Source: Limnanthes douglasii subsp. nivea (lineage: Eukaryota; Streptophyta; Magnoliopsida; Brassicales; Limnanthaceae). From it: a stretch of DNA of 64,000 nt. A model generated the notes under the pieces. The model had not been told where the DNA came from. It saw only the letters and a list, made by a program, of their open reading frames with translations, and ran no database searches. The translations under genes and the position numbers were made by a program. Below are positions 46,890-58,210 of the stretch, piece after piece. Numbering within the stretch: position 1 is the first letter of the stretch; the number at the start of each line of letters is the position of its first letter. The stretch is taken from assembly GCA_036936605.1 (NCBI GenBank), contig JAUPFV010000002.1, positions 338,832,654-338,896,653 of the forward strand, read 5' to 3'.

Positions 46890-49800
46890 CTTTTAGTCTT
46901 AGGACTGTAATAAAGCTTCATTACTTTATATTCTAGGAGTGTCAAACTTGATTCTTTTATCATTCAAGTAGCTTTTAGGTTTCTAGCTTCACTTTATCTT
47001 TGAAGGTGAATGGGGTCTCCTAATTTGGAGCCAGCTTGTGGAGCATTTTTTATGTGAAGGAAAAAATTTCGCAACACTTTATCCCATGGCTCAAATATGT
47101 GCTTTGACTCTTGTTTCTTCGATTATGTCTAGATCTGTACTTCAGACTTGTGCATTTCTTGTTTTTTCATATGTAGCAATCCTCTGGGATGGCATACATA
47201 TTTTTTCTGGCACTACTGCCTTTGTTCCATATACATGGTAAATTACGTTTAGTTTGTCGTGGTTCTAGATTTTGTTCGGTATGACCACAAACCTTCTTGT
47301 AGTATCTCCGACCAGGTTCCATCTTATTTTTCCAATATCTTCTTGAGGCCCTCTATTATTTTCATGTTGGTCACTTCATCTTGACCATTGACTTGAGGAT
47401 GGAAGAAGAATAAAAAAATTGCTTTATTCCATTTCTAGCATAGAACCTTATACTTCTATCACTCTAGAACTGGGGTCCATTGTCCGCGGTGATTACTCTT
47501 GGAATCTCATATCTATAATATATTTTTACTTTTAAGAAAGATATTACCTCTATTCTCGTAATATTCTGTAATGGTTGTGCTTCAACCCACTTTGAAAAGT
47601 AATATATGACAACTAGTATGTACTGTCTTCTTCTTGAAGTTTGTGGTAACGGTTCTATAGTATCCAAGCTCTATTTCTCAAATGTAATTTTTTTAGTCTC
47701 TCACAATGATTCTGAGACTTATATATGATTTTCAAATCTTTGGCATGTGTCACACTGCTTTCCTTTTCTATTTGCATCCTTCATGATAGTTGGCCAATAG
47801 TAGCTCTGAAGTATGATTATTTGGGTAAAATGCTTTATATCCATAATGAGCGCTTCCTTATCAAACATTTAATTATTCCATAAAAAACGTTCTCATCTTT
47901 TTCTAAGAACCAAAGGCTTGGTTAACCCTTTTTTATACAGTGCATCCAAAGTCCATACGAATCTTGTTGACTTCTTCTTTATTTTTTGTTTCTCTATTTT
48001 GCGTTCGAAAGTACTTTTTGTATCAGATACTTATACATTGGAGTTCTCCAACTTTTTTCTTCTTCACATTTTCTCCCATTAATCTTGAGGATTTGGATGT
48101 TGGTAGGAAGCGGTTGGATAATGTAATAGAAAAATTATCCTGAAGAATTATTTATGGCGCTGAAGAGGTACAAGCCAAAAATGCAAGGGCATCAACTAGT
48201 TAGTTCTTGGTTCTCGAGACTTATTTAAACTCAACATGGCTGAATTAAGCACTTTACTATTATAACTCTTTCAAATACTATATTTCATTATTCTTGGGCT
48301 CGGCATGCCTAGATATCTGATTGAAAACTAATTGAGAGTTTGGTAGAACTTATAACTTCATTGCGCCATAAATATTTGTCAGTTGAAGTCCTACGATTGT
48401 AACTTCATTATTGGATTCTAGAGATTCAAACTTAACTAATTGCTTTAGGATATCCCCTATTGGAGATATGAAATAAACTTCAACTCTTGAGCTTTAATTA
48501 TTGCTTCCTCCATTAGTTTTGAATCTTCAAGTATATTCAGAGTCATCGTTTAGGGAGATCGGTCTCTCAGACTAAAATGATGCTAAAACTGTTTGATTGT
48601 TGTTGTTTGCTCAAAATGGATATCGTAATATCATAACTCTAGTGGACACTTGGTCAATATTTCTCATACATTAGGATTTTGTAACATACTTTTTTATAAA
48701 GGAAATGAAGTTTTGATTACTATTGTATATGATTGAAACTACAATCTCAATTTTCTAGTTGAAACTACTACTGTTAATGCAAGTTTTGCTAATTTTAAAT
48801 ACATAGTTTCAACAGCTAATATAACTTTACTTACATAACACACTCATTTAGAGTCATTTCATTCCTCCCTGATTAATAGTGCACTGATTTTAAGATACAA
48901 GTACAAGTTTTCTCAAGGTCGATGATTGGTTAACACTTCAGGTGAAGCAAAAATAGTCTTTATATAATTGAATGCTTCATAACATGCTTGAGTCCGTTCA
49001 AAATGTCATCTCTTCTGAGGATTTGGACAGAAGTTTGATACTTTTTTGAGGACCTTGATAAGAACATGTTGAGTATTGATAGTTTTCTAGTTAGGATTTA
49101 GACTTCTTTTCCATTCATTGGTTTTTCTATCGCATCAAAATTGGTAAGTTGCATTGGGTATACCTCGATTCTCTTTCACTCACAATGTAGCCCAAAAACT
49201 TACCAGATCTTACGGCGAAGGTACATTTTATTCACCTTAAGATTCACTCACCTGAGATTGGAAAATATCTCCGTCAAGTCTGCTTTGTGTTCTTTTTTCA
49301 CCTAATTGATTTGTAGAGATATTTTTCACTAGCCTTTTGTAGATTTCTCTAATGTTCCTGAGTCTGAAGTTAATTACTTTTTAGAAATGCAACCCCTTTT
49401 GGTGATGGACATCGTATGTTCTTGGTCTTTATCTCACATATGGATATGATTATATCTTGTGACTCTATCCATTAAGGATAGCATTTTGTTTCACTATATT
49501 TCATCTACAAGATGGTCGATCCTCGCTAATAGAAAAGTTTCCTTCGTTAATTTTGTGAAATCTATACACATCCTTCATTTATCGTTATTCTTCTTGACCA
49601 ATATATGATTTGTTATTTACATTGGATAATGAGACTCTCGTATGTGTTATACGACCGTCAATTTGTCCACTTGTTTAATGAGTGCCTCTGTATTCTATTG
49701 CGAGTAAGATTTTTTTTAGGATATGCCAAAATTTATTGTTAATATTCAAATTATGACAAATGAATTCTTTCAGGAATCCTATTATGTTATGTCTACTCCA

Positions 49801-50290
49801 CGTAAAGATATCTAGATTATTTTTCAAAAATATTAAAATTTTATACCTGAGATTGGTTGAGATATCCCGGCCGATCTTTAAGGTCTTTCTTACTTCCATT
49901 ATCATATATTTTGTACCTTCATTCGGTTGCAACAACCAAGGTCTTTCTCTAAGGTCACCCATCCCTCCCAAGATGGACGCACTATAATGTGTTGTTACTC
50001 TTTCAATGAAATAAATTTTGTATATCGATCCTATTATATTTTTTGGTTTCCTCTTATCAGAACCAATTTTTCATTTGTAATGTATCTCAGGTATTGGAGA
50101 ATTGTAAATACTAAGATATGTATCTGATCGAGCCAAGACCGTCATAATATAATATTGTAAGATGACGGTGCATCTACCATCATGAATAGATATTGTATTT
50201 TTTATGAACTCTTGTTTGGTAACAGTTGCATCTAGAGTTAGTTTCTCTAATACAATTTTGTTTTCTCCTGTGAAGCAAGCAAAAATTATT
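46890..50290 (-). pseudogene. Gypsy pol relic (protease region, RT, integrase)
   Basis: Reading downward: FMMVDAPSSYNIIL (about 50200-50155; family 'VVDCPSAYNAILGRP') after the lost protease; then RYKILIFLKNNLDIFTWSRH (about 49840-49785; family 'LR..LV.FL..N.DVFAWS..DMPGI'), the segment before RT; scattered RT/RNase H remnants; the integrase zinc finger CDTCQRF (about 47740); the core DTIEPLPQTSRRRQYILVVI (47664-47605) then YYFSKWVEA and ITADNGPQF (about 47490-47464), so two of the three catalytic acids survive; and the integrase tail KLYYS near 46890. The 67-codon run 47667-47464 is the best preserved piece. Stops elsewhere. Confidence 0.82.
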
Positions 50291-51054
50291 TAACGTGCCC
50301 TCTCATTGTTTTATATATACATTTACATATAATTGTTTTTGGATAATATAATAGATTAATTAGTTTTAGAGTAAATGGGTGTGGGTATTTTGATCATTTT
50401 AACTAAATACAATAATGTGAGATATTCATAGCTAAAGTGCATAGTTGGAAACTTAAAATATGTAATATTATATACTTTTTGGTTTGAAGATGCATTTAAT
50501 GTCTATTTTATAGTCTTATGAGAAATTAAACATCTTACTAAACAAAATTGTTCTCTGGTTTAAATTTATGATTATCCACCAAACTAGCACGATTTGTATC
50601 AGAATAACCTATGATCTAATTTTTTACTTTTATATATAAATATATGATGGTTTGCTTTCTGTATATATTAGAAGGTCTGTTTTTACTAATTTCTAATTTT
50701 TTATGTATGATATACTTAAATATCTTCCCAGATACCTACTATAGAAGTTATATCATAATTAATATAGAACGTACATCCAACTTCAAACTATCGAACCATA
50801 TGTATTAGTTTATAAATCTTGAGTTTTATCTTAGGACACTAACGTAGACTATAAATCTTAAGTTTTTATAAAAATACTGTTCTCCACATCATTGATTTCT
50901 AAAAGAATCTAACGTATATCTCACTTAACAACTTCAGAATATCTCGAACAAAATTTTAATGAATCTATATTTCTAACAAACTATCAAATTCCATATAGTT
51001 GTATATTTATTAGTGGTATGACTAGGTTTACAGTACACCCATTCGTTTATTATC
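50291..51054. other. AT-rich stretch replacing the gypsy 5' part
   Basis: Recognisable retrotransposon sequence ends abruptly at about 50.29 kb; no gene or repeat seen up to the tandem array. Confidence 0.4.
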
Positions 51055-51442
51055 ATTCCGACATCCGAAACCAATGCTACGGACTTGCAAAGGTGATGGT
51101 AAAAAAATCGTGAGTACCAGTTTATTTCAAAAGTCATAGTTTCGATATTTTTTTGAAAAATACCAAAATGTTCCCATCATGTAGATATCCAAAAATAATG
51201 TGGAACTAAAAAAAATCACATGATTCCGACATCTGAAGCAAAAGTTACGGACTTGCAAAGGTGATGGTCAAAAACAAATCGTGAGTATCAGTTCATTCCA
51301 AAATTCCTAATTTTTTACATTAGTTAAAAAATAGCAAAACTTTAGCATCACGTAGATATAAAAAATTAATGAAGAATTTTTTAAAAATATTCAGATGATT
51401 CCGGCATCTGAAGCAAAAGTTACGGAGTGGCAAAGGTGATGG
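51055..51442. repeat. Tandem repeat, 168/175-bp units with a conserved 45-bp core
   Basis: The core ATTCCGACATCTGAAGCAAA followed by AGTTACGGACTTGCAAAGGT occurs at 51055, 51223 and 51398. The third copy stops after the core, giving about 2.3 units. The cores are clearly better conserved than the AT-rich intervals. Confidence 0.9.
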
Positions 51443-53248
51443 AATTATTTATCTGTACAACAAATAAGGTAATAATTTCAAAACAATTGTACTATTAACG
51501 ATATGCTTGCGTGAATTCATAAATAAATTTCTTAAATTGATAAAATATTATCTTTAAATCACCAAAATAAAAAGTTAAGGATGCACTATATAAACTATTT
51601 CTTTACTATTTAGTGTTATATTATCATCCATATATTAAAAATCAATGATAAAATATAAAAAAACTATAATTGTCCTTAAAGAGTCGTAATAATTTGGACA
51701 AAGAAGTTTCCAAAATAACCAATATTCTCATGTTGAGTAAATATAGTTTCTTCAATTCGTGTTTTATATATTTTCATGTTATCATTAAAATCATGTTCAG
51801 TTTAAATTATATATATATTTATTTGCAACTAATTCGTATAATTTTCTTGAACGGTTTTATATCAATTTATACTCCTCATTCATGGTCTTCATACATAAAC
51901 AAAAGTTAAAATATTTACACTATCCCAAATTTTGATTAAATAAACTTCCAAAATACATAAAGATTGCATATTTTTAACTATATAATCTCAATTTATATTA
52001 TTTCTCTTCTTTTTATGAATCTATACAATATATAATATTTAGGTTTCATAGTTTTTTATTATATTATGTTTGTTTATTCTAAACATTATAAACGATTTCA
52101 TTTTAAATAAGAGGTGAGATATTGGTTTTCTAAGACAGTGAATTCGTAACTAAAATATGTATGGTAAAAGAACGAGTGTGTTATTGTTTGACACCAAATG
52201 CGTAGAGATGATTTTGTTAAACTCGATCTTATACTTCTCAATTTTCTCTTCAAAATCACTAAGCTCGAAATATTTAGAAATTCTCATCTAAAATATGATT
52301 TGTTTTGAAGGATAATTACACTTATAACCAATGAAATAAAAATATTATATCCAACAAAGTGACGATCATTTTTTATATTACTTTACATTCAGTATGCCTA
52401 TAATGCATAGATCTAGTCGGATGCCCCATAATATGTATATAATTCAACCCAAGTTTGATTTTATAAAAAACACTTACATACCATGTTAGCTACTAATTTA
52501 ATAGATATCACATTTAGAAGATATGATGTGTACTTAATAACTTTACCTTAAGGTGAAGTTGATAAGGATGTAATGGTGACCATACTCCGGATTACTTCGT
52601 GTAATGTGTGTTTTCATTTCTTGTACATATCATTCATCATGCATGAATCTCATATTGTATATTGAATAATTATAGCATACTTCTTTAAATATAAACTAGA
52701 CAAATAATTAATTTTCCATCTCAATCTTCATCATTTCCATAGTATCCAGCATCACGATTCTACCAATTTTAATTTTTTTTACCAATCTGAAATTGAACCT
52801 CAACCTTATTATATTTGAACCTGCAATTGATTTTTGATTTCTCATAAAGCATGAGTAAATAATACAAATCATAAGAAAAAAAATTATTTATAAAATAAAA
52901 TATATTTGATCATGCCATAAGATTGAAAAGAATAGATAAGATAAATCAATTTTTAGACTTATATTACTCAATGTATCGCGTTGTATATATTTACATTTAT
53001 AAATTGGATACATATCTTAAATCAAGAATAACCACGTGGTCCTAAAGTTTTCAATAACTAGCTTTCTCAATCTAATTTTAAAAATATGACTTGGAAATTT
53101 ATGCACAATTATTATAGTTTATCAAAACGGCTAGATATTGGTTTATGTTTTTATGCAACAAAGAACAAAGATGTGTATCTTTCAATTTTTTAACAAATAA
53201 AAATTTAAATAATGGTTTATCTTTTTTTTTGTATTTCGTTATTTGATT
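51443..53248. other. AT-rich intergenic stretch
   Basis: No gene supported; the open frame 51670-51909 is low complexity with no known motif. Confidence 0.4.
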
Positions 53249-54123
53249 TGTTAAATGTACGTTAGAAGTAACTCTAAGAATAATCTTCTTTTTAAAATTG
53301 GTCTCCTTATTAATTAAGTTTATAAATTAGATATTTTATATTAATTAAATTTATATACTAATTTGATAGTTAATATTAATTAAATATCTTATATTAATTA
53401 GATCTTTATATCAATTAGATTTAGATATTAACTAGATATTGTATATTAATTATATATTCAATAATAATTAGATATTCTACATTAGTTAGATTTCTATATG
53501 AATTAGATCTTCTATATTAGTAGATTTATATATTAATTTGGTCTTCTATATTATTTAGATTTTTTATTAATTATGTCTTCTATATTAATTAGATTCTTTA
53601 ATCAATGGATTAAGAATTATCAGATTCGGCTAATAAATTAAAGAATATATTATTTTGCAACATACGACGTGACGCGATGTGAGATGTATATGTCTTCAGA
53701 GAGAAAAATTAGCTCTAGGTCTTTTAACAGATAAGTAAGATGAAAGATAAACATTGAAGAAAAGGTTATGTGAATCACATTATCTTTAATTGCAAAGTTT
53801 GATTGAGTCATTTGTGTTTGAGAGTCTTTTTGTAACCTACTTATTTATTAAAGGAACGTTCGTTGCTCGTGGATGTATAATTTATTCGCACTCCAAACCA
53901 TGTTAAATCTTTTGTTGTGTGATTGATTTATTTTTCTTGTTCTTTCTTGTTTCTGTGTTTTTTAAATAAGGTTAGATTTGAAGCTCGTATTATATCATAC
54001 ACTCTTTTGAGTAGGTGTTTGCCTACTACTTGTCACTGTTTGGCTGAATTGCTAGGATTCAGCATAGCGAGTCTTGTTAGGATTAGGTCAGATCTTGTTT
54101 GGATATTGATGGTTTCTTTAACA
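53249..54123 (+). repeat. LTR 1 of the tandem element (875 bp)
   Basis: From TGTTAAATG to TTTAACA. Includes about 300 bp of degenerate 'attaattagat(a/c)ttctatatt' repeats (53300-53610). It shares its 3' third (about 53970-54123) with LTR 2: 'aagctcgtatta…tcatac', 'ggattcag…agtcttgtta', 'gatcttgttt.gatattgatgg'. Confidence 0.7.
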
Positions 54124-55098
54124 ACTGGTGCGTGAGCGTGGATATCTAATACTAATATTCATTGTTGAAGAAGAAGACAAAGTAAAAAGACGAAGATCAC
54201 AGTTTTTAAAGTAAATTCAAGCGCATTCGTGATGGATTTTGTAAGGGAAGTATTATATTTAAGTTATTTACTGGACTCAAAAAAGATTTAACAAATATGA
54301 GTCATGAATGGGTATGTAGTAGAAGAGACGTCTAGTATGGGGAATAGATGTGCTTGGATTCAGCTGAAGATAGTTGAAGGCTTCTTGAACCAAGTAAAGA
54401 TCCAATCCAAAAAGTAGTTGAAGAGGTTTAGGAATGATAATGGTGTGGTATTAGTGAACCGACCATTCACTCGCTATTGATCTAAATTTAGTATTCTTAG
54501 GTATAAAATCTTGTAGATTACCTCAAAGAATGAAACAGCTGAGAAGATGAGTCATAACTTACATTGAGTAAGTGTTATGTTTCTGATAGTTTGACACAAT
54601 AAGAGGTTCAGTGTTCGAGCTGTTGGGACACTTAACGTCGTCAACATGATCTCCTAGACTTCTGGTCGTCATAGAGATCTAATAGGTTCCGGAGGTGGAG
54701 CTGGAGTTTGAAAATAAGAGAGGAGATGTGGATACCTATATGGAAGCTATTTTCAAGTTGAGTTTTGGCTCGAACTTCGCAAAAGAAGTTCAACCATTGA
54801 CGGGTTTGGGTCTTGATCTGAAGCTTGATGGGTCAAAGGTCTCAAATATTAAATTTGTGGAGCATCTGTCAAGTGTTGTTTGGTCTGATCTGAGGAAAGT
54901 TAAGATGGATGTTACTACTACTTTCTTAAATATATGAGATTGGAAGACTAATCTATTATGGAGGCTTAACTCGATAGAGTTCACAGACTCCATGAGGATT
55001 GATCGCTTTAGGCGTACAGGTGGATAATTTATATATGGTGAGTAGTTAAAGAATCAATATAACGAATACTGGATTTATTATAAGCCTATGTGGAGAAT
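54124..55098 (+). other. Internal region of unit 1
   Basis: Opens ACTGGTGCGTGAGCGTGG, where a primer-binding site should lie; its counterpart in unit 2 (55739 onward) is AGTGACGCGGTGAATATGTG, and neither can be matched confidently to a tRNA. An 80-codon open frame (54695-54937) has a counterpart in unit 2 interrupted by stops, and its sequence is unknown to me. It might be the last trace of a coding region, but I cannot show that it was ever translated. Confidence 0.5.
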
Positions 55099-55738
55099 TG
55101 TTAAGTGTAGGCTAGAAGTAACTCGAAGCATAATCTTCTTTTTTTAAACGGTCTGCTATATTAATTAGATATTCTATATTATTAGGTTTCATATATTGAT
55201 TAGATATCCTATATTGAATAGACTTTTTAATTTAATTAAATATTAAATATTAATTAGATTTTCTATATTAATTAGATATTCTATAATAATTTCATTTTTA
55301 TAGTAATTAGATCTTCTATTAATTTAGTCTTTTATATTAATTAGATTTTCTATTAATTGTATCTTCTATATTAATTAGATCCATTTATTAATGGATTAAT
55401 ATTTATCAGAGTCGGTTTATAAATTGAAAAAGATATTGCTTTGCAATATGATGTGAGACGAGAAAAAAGACGAGCGATGATTTAGAGAATATAGACGAGT
55501 CTGTTTATAGAGAGTGTAGTGAGGTACAAGATAAATACTTGAATAGTCTTTCTGAGATTCATGGATTCGTTGTAAACTCATAAGGTAAGTGTCGAAGCTT
55601 GTATTACCTCATACAACCTCTTGCGTAGGTATTTGCCAACAGTTGGTCACTACTTCGGGTGAGCGGCTAGGATTCAATCTAACAAGTCTTGTAGGGGTTG
55701 GGTCAGATCTTGTTCAGATATTGATGGTTTATCTAACA
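55099..55738 (+). repeat. LTR 2 of the tandem element (640 bp)
   Basis: From TGTTAAGTG to TCTAACA. It has the same degenerate 'attaattagat' tract (55150-55390) and the same 3' third as LTR 1; it lacks about 200 bp present in LTR 1 before the shared 3' part. Confidence 0.7.
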
Positions 55739-56814
55739 AGTGACGCGGTGAATATGTGGAGCTGATATTAATATTTGTTTTTGGTGAAGAATAAAAAGTA
55801 AAAAGATGAAGATCACATATGTTGGACTGAGGTCAAGTACATTCATAATAATGGATTCCATAAGGGAAGTATAAGATTAAATTTATTTACAGGATTCTAA
55901 AAGGCTTTAACAAATGTGAGTCATGAATGGTTCCGTAGTAGAAGAGATGTCTAGTGTGAGAATGAATCGGCTTGGATTCAGTTGGAGGCAGTTTGAGGCT
56001 TATCGAAACAGTTAAAGATCGAATCCAAGAAGTACTTGAAGAGGTTTAGGTTTGACAAGTGTGGTATTAGTGAACCGACCATTCGCTTGCTATTGTTATA
56101 AATTTGGTATGCTTAGGCGCAGAATTTTGAAGATTACCATAAAGAATGGAATAGATGAGAAAATGAACCATAACTTCCATGAATTAAGGGTTATCCTTTT
56201 GACAACTTGACAGAATAAGAGGTTGAGTGTTGGAGTGTTTGGGACACCTATCATCGTCAACATGATCCCCTAAACTTTTGGTCATCATAGAGATGTAATA
56301 GGTTCCGGAGGTGGACTTGGAGTTGAAATGGAGTTTGAACATAAGAGTTGAGATGCAGATGCATATATGGAAGTTGTTTTCAAGTTAGGTTTGGGATCGA
56401 CCTCCGTAATAGAAGTTTAACAATTGCTGGTTTTGGGTCTTGATCTGAAATTTTATGGGTCAAAAGTTTTGAATGTTCAATTTATGGAGCATTTGTCAAG
56501 TGTTGCTTGGTCCGATCTTGTGATAGCTTAAATGGATGTTATTACCGATTTCATGGATGTATGAAGTCAGGAGACTGATCTGTTAGGGAAGATTGCCTCG
56601 ATACAGTTAATAGACTGTATGAAAACTGATCATTCCATGCGTGCAAGTGAAGAGTTTATCTCTGGTGAGTCGCTGAAGCATTGAGGTAACGAATACTAGA
56701 GTTACTAGAAGCCTATGTGGAGAATTATTAAGTGTAGGATATAAGTAATCTATTTGCTTGATTTTGGGTAACATGTAGGAAGTTGGATCTTTGAAGCCTC
56801 CATGGCTGTTCGTA

Positions 56815-56845
56815 CGAAATCGCGCAACCTGGGTGCGCGATTTCG
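56815..56845. repeat. Perfect GC-rich hairpin
   Basis: CGAAATCGCGCA (56815-56826), loop ACCTGGG, TGCGCGATTTCG (56834-56845): a 12-bp perfect stem. A second weaker dyad (GCACAATATATGTGC) and GTGCGATTTTGCAC follow at 56856-56880. Confidence 0.9.
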
Positions 56846-56880
56846 GCTTTTTTCCGCACAATATATGTGCGATTTTGCAC

Positions 56881-57627
56881 GAAATTTGATTGAAAATTTT
56901 CTTCATATATGATGATTATTTGGAATTCAAGTTCTGTTTGAGAGCTCTCATATTGAGTTATATGTAATTATAGAACATAATATATTTATTTAATTTTTTT
57001 ATCATTTTGTAGGTTGGTTAAACTTATACTATAGGTTATTCCAATATTGAAGAATCATGTTGGTTTTAATAAGACTATTGTTGCTGCATACATCGAGGTC
57101 TACCTCCATTTTTAAGTTTTTTATTTTTTAAAATTCTTCACGAATTATTCTAGCAATTCATTTTCAAGTTGTACTTTCTTATCGAAGAATAATCCAAGTG
57201 GACAAGTTTTTCTTGGTTGTTTGTGCTAAAATGCTTAGAATGATATTTGTGAGACTCAGATTGTTTTAATCATTATCCATAATCTACAGTGAATAGATAT
57301 TTTCTTATCATAAAGTTGAATTTATTATTTTTGTAAGGGAGTATTTTAGACATTTCAAGTTATTGAATTGTTTTTTTGAGTTGGAGTTCTTGTTCAAACA
57401 AATCGGAGTCTCATTATAGCCTAACCTTTTTTTTACACATTAAATCCATTCATACTATTAATAACTTGGATGTGATTGTAGAGGTTGAGTGTCCCCAACC
57501 AAGGTTAGTGGCAAAACCTCGAATCAAAGTAATTTTGGTTTAGAACTCTATAAAGTATGTAGAGGTTTTCACGTGGATATTAAAAACGAGTTTAATTTTC
57601 CTCGACTACATAAACCAAGTGCGATTC
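56881..57627. other. AT-rich spacer
   Basis: No gene seen. A CA/GT-poor segment with several G-rich patches (57480-57560) but no recognisable motif. Confidence 0.35.
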
Positions 57628-57930
57628 GTATGAGAACTTTCAAATCATGTTAGAACTTCGAAGTTCTCAATTAGACTTAATATAATAATCTAAGAGTTTT
57701 GATAAATACGAAATGAGAGCTTTTACCAAATGAGAATTTCAAAGTTCTCAACTGAATTGAGAACTTTGAAATATATCACTTGATAGCTTCATACTAGTTG
57801 ATAACTTCTACCATGTAAAAATTCAAGTTCTCAACTAAAAGTAGTTTGACCTATTGATAAATTAAAAAGTTCTTATAGTGTATGTTGGATATCCTAATTT
57901 TAGTTGAGAATTTTGAAATTCTCAACTAGT
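57628..57930. repeat. Cluster of GAGAACTT/AAGTTCTC palindromes
   Basis: Five related dyads in 300 bp: GAGAACTTTCAAA (57630), AGAACTTCGAAGTTCT (about 57654), TTTCAAAGTTCTCAA (57737-57751) facing its perfect inverse TTGAGAACTTTGAAA (57757-57771) over a 5-nt loop, AATTCAAGTTCTCAAC (about 57820) and GTTGAGAATTTTGAAATTCT (about 57903) closing with CAAC. Confidence 0.85.
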
Positions 57931-57958
57931 AGACTATATATATATATTTACAATCAAG

Positions 57959-58200
57959 CCCCCAAGGGGTAGCCGAGTTGGTTGAGTATGGCATTCTTAT
58001 TACCAAAAGGTCATGAGTTCGAGTCCCTCTACATACGCTTTTTCGGCTGAGCCTGTCACCTTGTGTGGTTTACCTTCTGGCGTTGGTTTGCAGGCTATCG
58101 CGTCAGACTGAGGGTTTACCCTGTGCGCACTCATTGCACTCTGAGTAGCGGCTGCGGGTTCCCTCCGAAAATAAAAATAATATATATATATATATATATA
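57959..58200 (+). mobile_element. tRNA-derived SINE, complete, with target duplications
   Basis: RNA polymerase III box A TAGCCGAGTTGG (57970-57981) and box B GTTCGAGTCC (58017-58026) lie at tRNA-like spacing near the 5' end, followed by a tRNA-unrelated body of about 150 bp and an A/TA-rich tail (58166-58200). TACAATCAAG flanks the element at 57949-57958 and 58201-58210, a 10-bp exact target-site duplication. SINEs have no ORF and are copied by LINE enzymes; the LINE relics in this window are candidates for related machinery. The sharp duplication suggests a comparatively recent insertion. Confidence 0.93.
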
Positions 58201-58210
58201 TACAATCAAG

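Larger units (their letters stand above)
41160..50290 (-). mobile_element. Tat-lineage-like Ty3/gypsy relic with antisense extra ORF
   Basis: pol (protease neighbourhood to integrase tail) reads on the minus strand from about 50.29 to 46.89 kb. Beyond its 3' end, a second coding relic reads on the plus strand (42.56-46.15 kb), followed by LTR-like sequence. This matches the published layout of Tat-lineage elements, which carry an extra ORF between pol and the 3' LTR, often antisense. The alternative is two unrelated relics end to end. Gag and the 5' LTR are missing: recognisable sequence stops at about 50.29 kb. All ORFs are broken. Confidence 0.6.
53249..56755 (+). mobile_element. Non-coding LTR element (LARD/TRIM-like) in tandem
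   Basis: A 1.85-kb unit (53249-55098) is followed by a 1.63-kb unit (55099-56725) and the first ~30 bp of a third (56726-56755). Unit starts TGTTAAATG, TGTTAAGTG, TATTAAGTG behave as LTR starts; the second and third are preceded by GCCTATGTGGAGAAT, a polypurine-tract-like end of the internal part. LTR ends (…TTTAACA at 54123, …TCTAACA at 55738) are followed by about 980 bp of internal DNA. So the order is LTR-internal-LTR-internal-LTR stub. No retroviral protein domain is recognisable inside. The orientation is inferred from the polypurine tract. Confidence 0.72.

Noticed and set aside
57959..58035. A tRNA gene
   Set aside because: Box A and box B are good, but there is no cloverleaf with a paired acceptor stem, and the sequence continues as a tailed element with target duplications. 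It is a SINE.
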